DNA of 28,089 nucleotides from an uncultured Sphingomonas sp. (GCA_946482655.1 CAMLSA010000035.1:1-28089); one strand, 5' to 3'; counted from the stretch's first letter, positions 6,217 through 16,313 are shown. Made by a program: numbers and translations. Notes: generated by a model from the sequence alone, not told the origin.

Positions 6217-6801
6217 TCAGCCGGCCGGAGCAGCGCTGCCCTTGGCGGCCGCTTCCAGCTGCGCCTGGGTCATGCTGATCACCGCTCCGTTCGGGCCCAT
6301 CGCGATGGCGCTCTTGGGCAGCTTGGCTTTCACGTTCGGAGTGGCAACCGTCACCATGTCGCCCTCCACGGCCTCGATCGTGCCAACCGATCCACCCTTA
6401 GCGTCGATCACGGCGGTGCCTGGCTTGAGCGCTGCGTTGGCCTGCGCCTGAGCGCCCTGGGCGGCCGCTTCGAGCTCAGCCTTGGTCATGCCGATCACCA
6501 AGCCCTTATCGGTCTTCGCGAAGGAGGCGACCGGAATGCTCGCCTTCACCGTCCCGGTGTCGAGCACCGCAACGTCCCCGCTGACCGAGGCGATCGTGCC
6601 GACTGCACCGCCCTTGCTATCGGCGACCGATGCACCGGCGGTCACGCCGGCCGTCGTCGAAGCCGCTGGCGCTGGAGCCGCCCCTGCTGCCGGAGCGGGA
6701 GCGGCGGCGGATGCCGCGGGAGCTGGCGCCGGCACCTGTGCGAAGGCGGCGGCGCTCGTCGTCAAAAACGCAGTTGCAAGAAAAGCGGCTCTCAAGGTCA
6801 C
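6217..6801 (-). CDS. exported protein with two tandem ~60-residue modules
   Basis: 194 aa from GTG 6801, chosen because GAAGGAG lies just upstream and it gives a clean signal peptide (LRAAFLATAFLTTSAAAFAQ, cleavage after AFA). Residues 23-50 are an Ala/Pro linker. Two similar modules follow, at about 55-116 and 127-188: each has ASVxDxKGGxVGTIxxVxGD (DSKGGAVGTI and DAKGGSVGTI), a short beta segment ending in a Lys-rich strand, and then a helix KAELEAAAQG / QAQLEAAAKG. The GG-x-VG-I pattern resembles PRC-barrel-like folds, but I do not recognise a named family. It is probably periplasmic or cell-envelope associated. It is divergent from serS. Function unknown. Confidence 0.85.
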   Translation of the reverse strand: MTLRAAFLATAFLTTSAAAFAQVPAPAPAASAAAPAPAAGAAPAPAASTTAGVTAGASVADSKGGAVGTIASVSGDVAVLDTGTVKASIPVASFAKTDKGLVIGMTKAELEAAAQGAQAQANAALKPGTAVIDAKGGSVGTIEAVEGDMVTVATPNVKAKLPKSAIAMGPNGAVISMTQAQLEAAAKGSAAPAG

Positions 6802-7000
6802 ATCGATCTCCTTCGTTCGTGGCCGGCCATTGACGCACAGATCGGCTGAACGGTTCCTGTAAACTCGTGCGGCTTTCGTCAAGATACACTGCCTAAAGGT
6901 CCGGACATCCCGCCTTCTGCACGATCGGCCGCAACCAAATGCCGCGTTCTGGAATCGGGCGACGGTTGCACGGGGGGATCTTCAAGGCCATAGGGCGGCG

Positions 7001-8278
7001 ATGCACGACATCCGCCTGATCCGTGAAGATCCCGCAGCGTTCGACGCCGACCTCGCCCGCCGCGGCACACCTCCTGCCGCGGCCACCCTCCTGGCCCTCG
7101 ACGAGCGCCGCCGCGCGATCGCTACCGAACTGCAGGGCGCGCAGACCCGCCGCAACGAAGCCTCGAAGATGATCGGCCAGGCCATGGCGCAGAGGGACGA
7201 GGCGACCGCGTCGGCGCTGATGGCCGAGGTCGCCGCGCTCAAGGAGAAGATGCCCTCGCTCGAAGCCGAGGCCGGGGAACTCGATGCCGCGCTCAGCGCC
7301 GCGCTGGCGGCAATTCCCAATCTCCCCGCCCCCGAGGTGCCCGAGGGTGCCGACGAGGACAGCAATATCGAGCAGCATCGCTGGGGCACCCCCCCGGCCT
7401 TCGACTTCGCCGCGCGCGAACATCCCGACTTTGCCGGTCCACTCGGGCTCGATTTCGAGTCCGCGGCGCTGATCGCGGGCGCACGCTTCGCGGTACTCAA
7501 GGGGAGCCTGGCGCGGCTTCAGCGCGCGCTGGGCACCTTCATGCTCGATCGCCAGACCGAAGCCGGCTTCACCGAGGTGATCCCGCCCCTTCTGGTCCGC
7601 GACGAGGCAATGTTCGGGACCGGACAGCTGCCCAAATTCGCGGAGGACCTGTTCCAGACCACCGATGGCCGCTGGTTGATCCCGACCGCCGAGGTGAGTC
7701 TCACCAACATGGTCCGCGAGCAGATCCTCGCCGAGGCCGACCTGCCGCTCAAGTTCACCGCGCTGACCCAATGCTTCCGCTCCGAAGCGGGCGCGGCGGG
7801 ACGCGACACGCGCGGGCTGATCCGCCAGCACCAGTTCGAGAAGGTCGAGCTGGTGGCGATCACCACACCCGAGCAATCCGATGCGATCCATGAGGCGATG
7901 ACCAGGGCCGCCGAAGCGATCCTCGAGCAACTGGGTCTCCCCTATCGCCGCGTCCTGCTCTGCACCGGCGACATGGGCTTCACCGCCCGCAAGACCTTCG
8001 ATCTCGAAGTGTGGCTGCCCGGCCAGGCGCGCTACCGTGAGATCAGCAGCGTCTCCAACTGCGGCGACTTCCAGGCGAGGCGGATGAGCGCGCGCTACCG
8101 TCCGGCGGCCGAGGCCAAGGGCACGCGTTTCGTCCACACCCTCAACGGCTCCGGGCTCGCAGTGGGGCGGACGCTGGTCGCGCTGCTCGAAAATTACCAG
8201 CAGGCCGATGGTTCGGTCCGGATTCCCGAGCCGCTGATCCCCTATATGGGCGGACTGACCGAGCTTCGCCCGGCATGA
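7001..8278 (+). CDS. serS: seryl-tRNA synthetase
   Basis: 425 aa, standard length. The N-terminal antiparallel coiled-coil arm that clamps tRNA-Ser spans about residues 25-105 ([18 protein letters not shown], then [15 protein letters not shown]). The class II catalytic domain shows motif 2 as [20 protein letters not shown] and the adjoining FEKVELV, then the serine/ATP-site segment [10 protein letters not shown] and [15 protein letters not shown], and motif 3 with [18 protein letters not shown] near the C-terminus. It charges tRNA-Ser and tRNA-Sec with serine in the cytoplasm. In many alphaproteobacteria serS is followed by surE, pcm and an NlpD-like gene; here the NlpD-like gene follows directly after 133 bp. 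Confidence 0.98.
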   Translation: MHDIRLIREDPAAFDADLARRGTPPAAATLLALDERRRAIATELQGAQTRRNEASKMIGQAMAQRDEATASALMAEVAALKEKMPSLEAEAGELDAALSAALAAIPNLPAPEVPEGADEDSNIEQHRWGTPPAFDFAAREHPDFAGPLGLDFESAALIAGARFAVLKGSLARLQRALGTFMLDRQTEAGFTEVIPPLLVRDEAMFGTGQLPKFAEDLFQTTDGRWLIPTAEVSLTNMVREQILAEADLPLKFTALTQCFRSEAGAAGRDTRGLIRQHQFEKVELVAITTPEQSDAIHEAMTRAAEAILEQLGLPYRRVLLCTGDMGFTARKTFDLEVWLPGQARYREISSVSNCGDFQARRMSARYRPAAEAKGTRFVHTLNGSGLAVGRTLVALLENYQQADGSVRIPEPLIPYMGGLTELRPA

Positions 8279-8300
8279 AAATCCGGACGGCGCTCGGCTA

Positions 8301-8315
8301 GAAGAGCTCCTCTTC
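8301..8315 (+). terminator. small hairpin after serS
   Basis: GAAGAG (8301-8306) and CTCTTC (8310-8315) form a perfect 6-bp stem with a 3-nt loop, 22 bp after the serS stop. It is AT/GC mixed and lacks a T-run, so termination is only possible. Confidence 0.25.
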
Positions 8316-8411
8316 GCTGCGCGCCGGGACGAGCAAAGCAGTCCACAGCTTTTTGAGCGGTCCGATTCCCCCCGGGGTGGCATCGACTGCCAAGGCTGCT
8401 AACAGGTCGGC

Positions 8412-9539
8412 ATGGCCCTGAAGACCGCCCGCTCGACCGCGCTGATCGCGCTGCTGCTGAATTCGGCCTGTATTCCAGCCCCCGACCGGGCCGAAACCCG
8501 CCGCCCCGCTCCGCCTTCGCGTACCGTCAAACGTCCCGCTGCCCAGGCTGCCGCGACGCCTGCGCCCGTTGCGCCGTCCGTTCAGCAGGAGCCGGTCGTA
8601 CCGCCGCCGCCGGTGTCGGAGAACATACCAGTCCCGCCGCCGCCGGCGTGGCAGGTGAAGGCGGTTGCGCCATCGGCGGTTGACGTCGCATCCTCGACCT
8701 ACGTCGTAAAGTCCGGTGACACATTGCGCAGGATTTCCGACCGGACCGGCGCCGGATCGGAAGCGATCGCCCGGATCAACAAGATCGGTCCTCCGTTCAC
8801 GATCCGGGTCGGTCAGAAGCTGAAAATCCCCGGCGGCCGCTATCACCGCGTCGGCAAGGGTGAGACCGGCATCGCCATCTCGCGCGCCTATGGCGTCGAA
8901 TGGGGCCGGATCGCCCAGCTGAACGAATTGGAGGAACCTTACATCCTGCGCGAGGGCCAGCGCCTGCTGCTGCCGAGCCGGAAGGAAGTGGCGAGCATGA
9001 CCGCCGGCCAGCGGGAAGCGGCCTTCCGGCTCGATATCGAGGATCTGATCACTGGCTCCGAACCGGCGCTGGCAACGCGCGGAACCCCGAAGCCGGCAGT
9101 CGCCATCCCCAAGCCGGTCCCGCCCACCGTGACCGTGGCCGAGCCGCCACGCTTCTCCGGCCGGTTCGACTGGCCGGCGCGTGGACCGATCCTGCGCGGC
9201 TTCGGCAGGCATGCGGGCGGCCAGCAGAATGACGGGATCAACATCGGCGTCGAGCGCGGCAGCCCGATCGCGGCGGCCGCCGATGGCGTGGTCGCCTATG
9301 TCGGTCAGGACATTCCCGCCTACGGCACGCTGATCCTGCTACGTCATGGCGATGGCTGGCTGAGCGCCTATGGCTATGCCGACAGCATCACCGTCACCCG
9401 CGGCCAGAAGGTGGTACGCGGCCAGACGATCGCGAGGAGCGGCACCAGCCCGTACAACGCCGAGCCGCAGCTCCATTTCGAGATCCGCAATGGCCGCAAG
9501 CCGGTCAATCCGCTGACCTATCTGCCCTCGCGGAGCTGA
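8412..9539 (+). CDS. nlpD: NlpD-like LysM / degenerate LytM lipoprotein
   Basis: 375 aa. The N-terminus (STALIALLLNSAC) looks like a lipoprotein signal with Cys20 as lipidation site, though the lipobox is imperfect (NSAC). A Pro/Ala-rich linker leads to two LysM domains, about 97-141 (YVVKSGDTLRRIS) and 143-190 (YHRVGKGETGIAIS). The C-terminal M23/LytM domain is about 252-372. Its zinc ligands are lost: the HxxxD positions read Asn273 and Asn277 (NDGIN) and the central His is Tyr322 (YGYAD); only His355 in LHFEIR remains. This is the pattern of NlpD/EnvC amidase activators, which regulate cell-wall amidases at division and do not cut peptidoglycan. The gene overlaps the SulP gene tail-to-tail by 22 bp. 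Confidence 0.9.
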   Translation: MALKTARSTALIALLLNSACIPAPDRAETRRPAPPSRTVKRPAAQAAATPAPVAPSVQQEPVVPPPPVSENIPVPPPPAWQVKAVAPSAVDVASSTYVVKSGDTLRRISDRTGAGSEAIARINKIGPPFTIRVGQKLKIPGGRYHRVGKGETGIAISRAYGVEWGRIAQLNELEEPYILREGQRLLLPSRKEVASMTAGQREAAFRLDIEDLITGSEPALATRGTPKPAVAIPKPVPPTVTVAEPPRFSGRFDWPARGPILRGFGRHAGGQQNDGINIGVERGSPIAAAADGVVAYVGQDIPAYGTLILLRHGDGWLSAYGYADSITVTRGQKVVRGQTIARSGTSPYNAEPQLHFEIRNGRKPVNPLTYLPSRS

Positions 9540-11233
9540 AGTCGGCCGCGGGCGGCGGCGACCGCCTGACCGAGCGTTCCCTTGTAGCGGGCGCGAGGCG
9601 GACGGACGCCATGGGTGAAGAGCGTCCGCCTGATCTGCGGACTGGTCCCGGCTATGAACAGAAGGGCGCCGTGCCGCTCAGCCTTGCGGGCGATGCCCTC
9701 AATCGCGGCCGCCCCGGTTGAATCGAGCACCGGCACCGCCGAGAAGTCAATCACATAGGCGCGGGGATGCTCCCCGATGCGGTCGATCGCCGCCGACACC
9801 GCCCCCGCCGCACCGAAAAAGAAGGCGCCTGAAATGCGGTAGACTAGGATGTCGGGATCAGCGGCGACGCCGGGATCATAAAAGGTACGGCAATCGCCGG
9901 CCTCGGTGTCGGCCCGGTCCTCCTCGACGAGGATCGCGCCACGCTCGACCTCCACCGACTGCGACATGCGGTGCAGGAACAGCATGGCGCCAAGGCCGAA
10001 GCCCACCAATATCCCTGTGGACAGATCGCGAAATATGACGAGCAGGAAGGTGGCAAGCAGCACCACCGCCTCGCCGCGCGAGGCGCGGAGCAGTGTTGCG
10101 AATTCATGCTTCTCCGCCATGTTCCAGCAAACCACCGCAAGTACCGCCGCAAGCGCTGCGAGCGGAATATAGCTGGCCAGGGGTGCCGCAAGCAGCATGA
10201 ACAGCAGCAGGAAAGCCGAGTGAAGCATCCCGGCCACCGGTCCGCGCGCGCCCGCCCGCACATTGGTCGCCGTCCGCGCGATCGTGCCGGTGACGCAAAT
10301 GCCGCCGAACAGCGCCGATGCCATGTTCGCCACGCCCTGCGCGACCAGTTCGGCGTTGGAGCGGTGGCGCCGCCCGGTCATGCTGTCGGCCACCACCGCC
10401 GAAAGCAGGCTCTCGATGCTGCCGAGCAAGGCGAAGGCCAGCGCATCGGGCAAAACCGCCGCGATCCTTTCTATCGTCAGTGCCGGGATGTCGGGTGCCG
10501 GAAGCGAGGCCGGGATGCCTCCGAAGCGGGTACCGATCGTCTCGACGGGCAAGGCGAAATACCAGCCCAGCAGCGCCGCGGCGCCGATCGCGACCACGAA
10601 GGCCGGCCAATGTGGCCGGAAATGGCGGATCGCGACGATGACGGCGATGGACAGCAGCGCGACCGCTATCGCCGTCATATTGGCCGATGGCAGCGCCGCG
10701 CCGATTGCTCGGAGCTTTGGGATGATGGCGCCGGGCTCCCCACCCTCGATCGTCATCCCCATCAGATCACGGAGCTGGCTGGCGAAGATCACCACCGCGA
10801 TGCCCGAAGTGAAACCCACCGTCACCGGATAGGGGATATATTTGATGAACGTACCGAGCCGCAGCAGCCCCACCGCGACCATGATCACGCCCGAGAGCAT
10901 GGTCGCGAGGATCAGGCCATCGATGCCGTGGCGCGCCACGGTCGCCGCAACGAGCACGATGAACGCCCCGGCCGGGCCGCCGATCTGGAAACGGCTACCG
11001 CCGAGCAAGGAGACGATGAAGCCGCCGAAGATTGCCGCATATAGCCCGCGATCGGGAGTTACCCCCGAAGCTATGGCGATCGCCATCGACAGCGGCAGGG
11101 CGACGATCGCGACGGTGAAGCCCGCGACGGTGTCGGCCCTGAGGTCCGCGAACCGGTATTGTTCGCGCAATATGGTGACGAGCTTCGGAGTGAAGAGCTC
11201 GATGAATTCCGGCTTTCTCGATCGGGCGACCAT
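9518..11233 (-). CDS. SulP family inorganic anion transporter with STAS domain
   Basis: 571 aa from ATG 11233 (MVARSRKPEFIEL); an upstream in-frame start exists but adds only low-complexity residues. The SulP core holds about 10-12 hydrophobic segments. It begins with the family's LRADTVAGFTVAIVALPLSMAIAIASG region and includes GGSRFQIGGPAGAFIVLV and a VADSMTGRRHRSNAELVAQG segment. A cytoplasmic STAS domain (about 460-560) carries the DSTGAAAIEG loop. Members move sulfate, bicarbonate, dicarboxylates or other anions across the inner membrane; the substrate cannot be told here. No fused carbonic anhydrase is present. It is 74 bp downstream of an XRE regulator gene on the same strand, probably one operon. 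Confidence 0.93.
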   Translation of the reverse strand: MVARSRKPEFIELFTPKLVTILREQYRFADLRADTVAGFTVAIVALPLSMAIAIASGVTPDRGLYAAIFGGFIVSLLGGSRFQIGGPAGAFIVLVAATVARHGIDGLILATMLSGVIMVAVGLLRLGTFIKYIPYPVTVGFTSGIAVVIFASQLRDLMGMTIEGGEPGAIIPKLRAIGAALPSANMTAIAVALLSIAVIVAIRHFRPHWPAFVVAIGAAALLGWYFALPVETIGTRFGGIPASLPAPDIPALTIERIAAVLPDALAFALLGSIESLLSAVVADSMTGRRHRSNAELVAQGVANMASALFGGICVTGTIARTATNVRAGARGPVAGMLHSAFLLLFMLLAAPLASYIPLAALAAVLAVVCWNMAEKHEFATLLRASRGEAVVLLATFLLVIFRDLSTGILVGFGLGAMLFLHRMSQSVEVERGAILVEEDRADTEAGDCRTFYDPGVAADPDILVYRISGAFFFGAAGAVSAAIDRIGEHPRAYVIDFSAVPVLDSTGAAAIEGIARKAERHGALLFIAGTSPQIRRTLFTHGVRPPRARYKGTLGQAVAAARGRLQLREGR

Positions 11234-11307
11234 CGCGTTGCGTCTTCCTGCCGCGTGGGCGGCGGAGCCGCCGGCTTCATTGCCCGGCGGCTGCCGTCGC
11301 AAATTCC

Positions 11308-11580
11308 TCAGTTCGATTTACCTGCTGCGCCTTTCGCGCGTTTCAGCCGCACACCGCGCCCGCTTCCGCTGCTCGGCGCATTGTCGCCGATCAGTTCGAC
11401 GCCGGCCGCATCGAACGCCTCGACGATCTTGGTCAGCGTGTCGATGGCGCCCCGCACCATGTCCTCGCTGGCCTCCATTCGCTGAATGGTCGGGACCGAT
11501 ACGCCCGAAAGCTGGGCCAGCCGGCGCTGGTCGATTCCCAACAGGGCTCGGGCCGCCCGCATCTGCGACGCTGTTATCAT
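11308..11580 (-). CDS. XRE family helix-turn-helix regulator
   Basis: 90 aa from ATG 11580 (MITASQMRAARALLGIDQ), 3 nt after GAGGAG; ATG 11598 would add six residues. The first 60 residues form a Cro/C1-type HTH: helix ASQMRAARALLG, then RRLAQLSGVSVPTIQRMEAS as the helix-turn-helix. The part after it (TLTKIVEAFDAAGVELIGDN) is the usual XRE end helix and strand. The C-terminus is a basic Ser/Gly tail. It is a small cytoplasmic DNA-binding protein. A perfect 17-bp palindrome (11621-11637) overlaps its probable -35 element, suggesting autoregulation. The SulP transporter gene lies immediately downstream and is its likely target. Confidence 0.9.
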   Translation of the reverse strand: MITASQMRAARALLGIDQRRLAQLSGVSVPTIQRMEASEDMVRGAIDTLTKIVEAFDAAGVELIGDNAPSSGSGRGVRLKRAKGAAGKSN

Positions 11581-11601
11581 GAGCTCCTCACTGCTCATGC
11601 C

Positions 11602-11629
11602 TTATTATCGCCCTCATAACTAATGTCTA
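11602..11629 (-). promoter_or_regulatory. candidate promoter of the XRE-SulP unit
   Basis: On the minus strand TAGACA (11624-11629) and TAATAA (11602-11607) are spaced by 16 nt. Transcription would start near 11595, giving a short leader that contains GAGGAG ahead of ATG 11580. Confidence 0.4.
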
Positions 11630-11637
11630 GGACATTA
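11621..11637. promoter_or_regulatory. 17-bp perfect palindrome, probable XRE operator
   Basis: TAATGTCTAGGACATTA has two 7-bp perfect arms around TAG. It is AT-richer than its surroundings and lies upstream of the XRE gene, over the proposed -35 element. Its size and symmetry fit a dimeric Cro/C1-type repressor site. It also lies upstream of rimO on the other strand. Confidence 0.6.
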
Positions 11638-11755
11638 ATATCCAGGGAAGAGATATCATGATCGGCGTTGCTTAGGTCGATGGGGAACGGACGAACCTTT
11701 TACATGCCATCGGCCCTCGCAATTCGCACTGAAAACGCCTATGTGCGCGCGCTCC

Positions 11756-13093
11756 ATGGCAATCGAACTCCCCTCCCCGCCGAAGGTCGGCATGGTGTCG
11801 CTCGGCTGTCCCAAGAATCTCGTCGACAGCGAACGCATTCTTACCAAGCTCCGCTCGGACGGCTATGGACTATCGCCCGATTATGCCGGAGCGGACATCG
11901 TGCTGGTCAACACCTGCGGTTTTCTCGACAGCGCCAAGGAGGAGAGTCTCGAAGCGATCGGCGAGGCGATCGCCGAGCATGGTCGGGTGATCGTCACGGG
12001 CTGCATGGGCGACGAAGCGGCCAGGATCCGCGAGCGCTTTCCGCAGGTCCTGGCCATCAGCGGAGCACAGCAATATGACGCGGTGGTCGGCGCGGTGCAT
12101 GAGGCGGCACCGGTAACCCCCTCGCCCTATGTCGATCTGGTGCCCGAAGCCGGGCTCAAGCTGACCCCGCGCCATTACAGCTATTTGAAGATTTCGGAGG
12201 GCTGCAACCATCGCTGCAGCTTCTGCATCATCCCCTCGATCCGCGGCGACCTGGTCAGCCGGCGTCCCGACGCCATTCTGCGCGAGGCCGAGAAGCTCGT
12301 CGCCGCGGGCACGCGCGAGCTGCTGGTGATCAGCCAGGATACGTCGGCCTACGGGCTCGACCTCAGGCATAAGAACTTTCCGCTGAAGGGCGGCGGCGAG
12401 GTCCGCGCGCACATGACCGATCTGAGCCGCGAGTTGGGCAAGCTCGGCGCCTGGGTAAGGCTCCATTATGTCTATCCCTATCCGCACGTCGACCACGTCG
12501 TCCCGCTGATGGCCGAGGGGCTGGTGCTTCCCTATCTCGACATCCCCTTTCAGCACGCCTCGCCCCGCATACTGAAGGCGATGAAGCGCCCCGCCAATGA
12601 CGCCAAAGTGCTCGAACGGCTCTCCGCCTGGCGATCGATCTGCCCCGACATCGCGGTGCGCTCCTCTTTCGTGGTCGGCTTCCCGGGTGAAACCGAGGAG
12701 GATTTCCGGTATCTGCTCGATTGGCTCGACGAGGCCCAGCTCGATCGGGTCGGAGCCTTCCGCTTCGAACCCGTCGCCGGTGCCGCCGCCAACGATCTCC
12801 CCGGAGCGGTACCCGAGGCTGTCAAGGAAGAGCGCTACGCGCGCATCATGGAGAAGACCGCCGCCATTTCGGCAGCGAAGCTCGAGGCGAAAATCGGGCG
12901 CACGCTGGATGTGATCATCGACCTGGTCGACGATGAGGGCGGCGCAACCGGCCGATCGAAGGCTGATGCGCCCGAAATCGACGGCGAGGTCCATCTGCGC
13001 GATGCCGCCGGTCTGGCGCCGGGCGATTTCGTTCGGGTCGAGATCGAGGAGGCCGACGACCATGACCTATTCGGCGTGCCAATTGGGCGATAG
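11756..13093 (+). CDS. rimO: ribosomal protein S12 methylthiotransferase RimO
   Basis: 445 aa from ATG 11756; ATG 11741 adds five residues. The N-terminal UPF0004 domain carries the three auxiliary-cluster cysteines Cys18 (SLGCPKN), Cys54 (NTCGF) and Cys83 (TGCMGD). The radical SAM domain has C150-x3-C154-x2-C157 (GCNHRCSFC), and a C-terminal TRAM domain follows (from about 375). [12 protein letters not shown] is typical of RimO and not of MiaB. The enzyme adds a methylthio group to Asp88 of ribosomal protein S12 in the cytoplasm, using SAM and two 4Fe-4S clusters. It is a single gene, tail-to-tail with the oxidoreductase operon. Confidence 0.97.
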   Translation: MAIELPSPPKVGMVSLGCPKNLVDSERILTKLRSDGYGLSPDYAGADIVLVNTCGFLDSAKEESLEAIGEAIAEHGRVIVTGCMGDEAARIRERFPQVLAISGAQQYDAVVGAVHEAAPVTPSPYVDLVPEAGLKLTPRHYSYLKISEGCNHRCSFCIIPSIRGDLVSRRPDAILREAEKLVAAGTRELLVISQDTSAYGLDLRHKNFPLKGGGEVRAHMTDLSRELGKLGAWVRLHYVYPYPHVDHVVPLMAEGLVLPYLDIPFQHASPRILKAMKRPANDAKVLERLSAWRSICPDIAVRSSFVVGFPGETEEDFRYLLDWLDEAQLDRVGAFRFEPVAGAAANDLPGAVPEAVKEERYARIMEKTAAISAAKLEAKIGRTLDVIIDLVDDEGGATGRSKADAPEIDGEVHLRDAAGLAPGDFVRVEIEEADDHDLFGVPIGR

Positions 13094-13164
13094 CGTTTCG
13101 ATACCGGCCGCCATGACCGCCCTCACGCGGAATTTTCTGCATCCGTACCGATCGAGCCTTGAGC

Positions 13165-15375
13165 TCAGGCCATCGGCGGCAATTTGTCGATCAGCTTGTC
13201 GAGCGTTAGCGGATAATCTCTGAGACGAATTCCCGTTGCGTTGTAGATTGCGTTGGCAATCGCCGCACCTGCCCCGCAAATGCCGAGCTCGGCGACGCCC
13301 TTGGCCTTCATCGGAGAGCTTTTCTCGTCAAGTTCCGCGACGAAGAACACGTCCTGTTCCGGAATGTCGGCGTGAACGGGGACATGATATTCGGCGAGGT
13401 CGTGGTTGACGAAGAAGCCGAAGCGCCCGTCGACGACCAGTTCTTCCATCAGCGCCGCGCCGACCCCCATCGTCATGGCGCCGATCGCTTGGCTGCGCGC
13501 GGTCTTGGGGTTGAGGATGCGGCCTGCCGCGAACGCTCCGCCCTGTCGGCGGACCCGCACCTCGCCCGTGGCGGCATCGACCCCCACCTCGCAGAAATGC
13601 GCGCCGAAGGTCGCCTGGGCGAAGCGTTTGGTGAGATCGCCGAACTCGATCTTGTCCTCGATGCTGACGCCTTCGCTCCCCGCCGCCTCGCCAAGCCTGA
13701 TCCGGCGGTTGCCCGCGACGACGTGGCCGTCGATGAAATCGACATCCTCGGCGTTGAACCCCGCCTTCTGCGCGATCGCGCGGCGGAGCGCATCACAGGC
13801 GACATAGACACCCGCGGTCGAGCAGTTGCCGCCGAATTGTCCGCCCGATCCGGCGGACACGGGGAAGAGGCTGTCCCCGAGCTTCACCACCACCTCGTCG
13901 ATCGGAACGCCGAGCATCTCTGCCGCCGTCTGCGCGATGATCGTATAGCTGCCGGTGCCGATATCGGTCATGTCGGTCTCGATCGTCACCTGGCCCTTGC
14001 CGTCGACGCTGGCCCGCGCGGCCGACGGCACCGCCACGTTGTTGCGGAAGGCGGCGGCCATGCCCATGCCGACCAGCCAGCGTCCGTCGCGCACCTGGCC
14101 GGGCGTCGGATTGCGGCGGGACCAATCGAAGCGCTTTGCCCCGATCCGCAGGCATTCGACGAATTTTCGACTTGAGAAGGGACGTTCCGGCCCCTGCTCA
14201 GGATCATATTGGATGTCGTTGCGGATCCGCAGCTCGACCGGATCGATGCCCAGTTTCTCGGCCAGTTCGTCCATCGCGACCTCCAGCGCGAGCATCCCCA
14301 CCGCCTCTCCCGGGGCGCGCATCGCATTGCCTTCGGGCAAGTCGAGATGAATGAGATGGTGCGCGGTCATGCGGTGCTCGCCGCGATAGAGCAGCCTGGT
14401 CTGCGCAGCGCCGAACTCGGCGCTGCCGCCCGACAGGTTGCCCGACCAGCATTCGTGCCCAATCGCTTCGATCACACCGTCCCTGTTCGCGCCGATCCGG
14501 ATGCGCTGGATCGTGGCGGGCCGATGCACGGTGTTATTGGCGAGTTGCGGCCGCGCCAGCGCGACCTTGACCGGGCGCCCTGCCGCCCGCGCGCCCAGCG
14601 CCGCCAGCAGCGCATCCGACCGGACCCACAGCTTGGCACCGAAGCCGCCGCCGATGAAGGGTGAAACGACCCGGATATTCTCCCTGGGGATGGCGAGCGT
14701 CTGCGACATGTCCCGCACCGCCCAGGCGATCATCTGGTTCGACGTCCAGAGCGTCAGCTTGTCGCCCTCCCACGCGGCGGTGGTGGCGTGCGGCTCCATC
14801 ATCTGATGGCTCTGGTCGGGGGTAGTGTAGCGCTCGTCGAGCTTGATTTCCGCTCTTGCGAAACCGCCGGTGAAATCGCCAGCGGCTGTCATAGCCTCGC
14901 CCGGAGGTCCAAGGGGCGCCTCCATCGCATCAGACAGATGCCTCGCCAGATCGAACCGCCCATCGCCATGGGCATAATCGACCCGCAGCAAGCGGGCCGC
15001 GTAGCGCGCCTGCTCGATCGTTTCGGCCACGACCAGCGCTATCGCCTGGTCATAATGCTCGATCACCGGGCCGCCGAGCAAGGCCGCACTGTGCGTCTTC
15101 GCCTTCCTGAGCGGCCCGACATTGGCGGCGGTGACCACCGCGATCACGCCCGGAGCGGTCTCCGCCTCGTGGCTGTCGATCGAGCGGATGCGGCCCTTGG
15201 CGATCGCCGACCCCACGATCCAGCCATAGGCGGCGTCGGGTGCGACATCCTGGCGCTCATAGGCATAGCGTGCGGTGCCGGTGACCTTAAGCGGTCCGTC
15301 GATACGATTATGCGGATGGCCGATCACGCGCTGGCGATCGACCGGATTGGCGGCGGCGGGGGTATCGAACTTCAT
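13165..15375 (-). CDS. paoC: PaoC-type molybdenum cofactor subunit of aldehyde oxidoreductase
   Basis: 736 aa, a normal length for the PaoC/YagR branch of the xanthine dehydrogenase family. The N-terminal part starts with [20 protein letters not shown] and the hammerhead domain; the Mo-cofactor domain includes the FIGGGFGAK loop (about residue 240), [12 protein letters not shown], and GSGGQFGGN. The catalytic Glu is Glu696 in [14 protein letters not shown]. It oxidises aldehydes (or N-heterocycles) to acids at the Mo centre and passes electrons to the FeS and FAD subunits. It is the last gene of a three-gene operon, its ATG overlapping the end of the FAD subunit gene by 4 bp. The substrate is not predictable from sequence. 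Confidence 0.93.
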   Translation of the reverse strand: MKFDTPAAANPVDRQRVIGHPHNRIDGPLKVTGTARYAYERQDVAPDAAYGWIVGSAIAKGRIRSIDSHEAETAPGVIAVVTAANVGPLRKAKTHSAALLGGPVIEHYDQAIALVVAETIEQARYAARLLRVDYAHGDGRFDLARHLSDAMEAPLGPPGEAMTAAGDFTGGFARAEIKLDERYTTPDQSHQMMEPHATTAAWEGDKLTLWTSNQMIAWAVRDMSQTLAIPRENIRVVSPFIGGGFGAKLWVRSDALLAALGARAAGRPVKVALARPQLANNTVHRPATIQRIRIGANRDGVIEAIGHECWSGNLSGGSAEFGAAQTRLLYRGEHRMTAHHLIHLDLPEGNAMRAPGEAVGMLALEVAMDELAEKLGIDPVELRIRNDIQYDPEQGPERPFSSRKFVECLRIGAKRFDWSRRNPTPGQVRDGRWLVGMGMAAAFRNNVAVPSAARASVDGKGQVTIETDMTDIGTGSYTIIAQTAAEMLGVPIDEVVVKLGDSLFPVSAGSGGQFGGNCSTAGVYVACDALRRAIAQKAGFNAEDVDFIDGHVVAGNRRIRLGEAAGSEGVSIEDKIEFGDLTKRFAQATFGAHFCEVGVDAATGEVRVRRQGGAFAAGRILNPKTARSQAIGAMTMGVGAALMEELVVDGRFGFFVNHDLAEYHVPVHADIPEQDVFFVAELDEKSSPMKAKGVAELGICGAGAAIANAIYNATGIRLRDYPLTLDKLIDKLPPMA

Positions 15376-16313
15376 GCCTCGCCCTCCGCCAGAACCGCGT
15401 TCAGCGCGCGCCGGAGCAAGGTCAGCTTGAACGCGTTCTGCTCGGTGGTCCGCGCGCCGAGCGTCACCGACGCGGCGATGGCGTCGGCACCTTTCAGCTT
15501 CTCGGCGGCCTCGACCCGCCAGGGTTTGTGCGCGACTCCGCCAAAGGCGAAACGCTGCCCCTCAGGCCCGACCACCGCCGCGACCGAGACGAGGGCAAAG
15601 GCGTAGGAGGCCCGATCGCGCACCTTGCGATAGACATGACGGCCGCCGATCGGGGGCGGCAGAACCACTCCGGTGACCAGCTCGTCCGGGGCGAGCGCGG
15701 TCTCGATGTGCGGGGTCTTGCCGGGAAGAAGATGGAAGTCGGCGATGGGAATGGCGCGGCTGTGGCCATCGGGCCGTACCGTCTCGACCGTCGCGTCGAG
15801 CAGCCGCATCGCCACCGCCATGTCGGAAGGATGAGTGGCGATACAGGCGTCGCTGGTTCCCATGATCGCGTGCCCTCGGTTTGCGCCTTTCAGCGCCGAA
15901 CAGCCGGAGCCGGGCTTGCGCTTGTTGCATGGCATGGCGGTGTCGTAAAAATAGGGACAGCGGGTGCGCTGGAGCAGATTGCCGGCGGTCGTCGCCTTGT
16001 TGCGGAGCTGGCCCGAGGCCCCCGACACCAGCGCCCGTGACAGCACCGCATAATCGCGGCGCACATGTTTGTCCGCCGCGAGATCGGTGTTGCGGACCAG
16101 GGCACCTATCCGCAGCCCGCCCATCTCGGTCTTCTCGATCTTGTCGAGGCCGAGATGATTGACGTCGATCAGGTGGGCCGGGGTCTCGACCTGCAATTTC
16201 ATCAGGTCCAGCAGATTGGTGCCCCCCGCGATGAAACGCGCGCCCGGATGCGCGGCGGCGGCCTTCGCGGCCTCGACCGGATCGGCGGCACGGTGATAGG
16301 TGAACGGCCTCAT
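15372..16313 (-). CDS. paoB: PaoB-type FAD subunit of aldehyde oxidoreductase
   Basis: 313 aa. The FAD-binding PCMH-type N-terminal domain shows [14 protein letters not shown] (27-39), and a CO-dehydrogenase flavoprotein C-terminal domain follows. Four cysteines, Cys119, Cys129, Cys138 and Cys157, in [20 protein letters not shown] and the following stretch, match the extra 4Fe-4S cluster of E. coli PaoB, so this is the PaoB branch and not an ordinary xanthine dehydrogenase medium subunit. It carries electrons from the FeS subunit to an acceptor. Both neighbours are coupled by 4-bp overlaps, fitting a heterotrimer made in fixed proportion. Confidence 0.93.
   Translation of the reverse strand: MRPFTYHRAADPVEAAKAAAAHPGARFIAGGTNLLDLMKLQVETPAHLIDVNHLGLDKIEKTEMGGLRIGALVRNTDLAADKHVRRDYAVLSRALVSGASGQLRNKATTAGNLLQRTRCPYFYDTAMPCNKRKPGSGCSALKGANRGHAIMGTSDACIATHPSDMAVAMRLLDATVETVRPDGHSRAIPIADFHLLPGKTPHIETALAPDELVTGVVLPPPIGGRHVYRKVRDRASYAFALVSVAAVVGPEGQRFAFGGVAHKPWRVEAAEKLKGADAIAASVTLGARTTEQNAFKLTLLRRALNAVLAEGEA

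Noticed and set aside
6893..8383. 496-codon minus-strand frame opposite serS
   Set aside because: Antisense shadow of serS; no start context and no recognisable domain.
11870..13063. 397-codon minus-strand frame opposite rimO
   Set aside because: Antisense shadow; the rimO frame has all six cluster cysteines.
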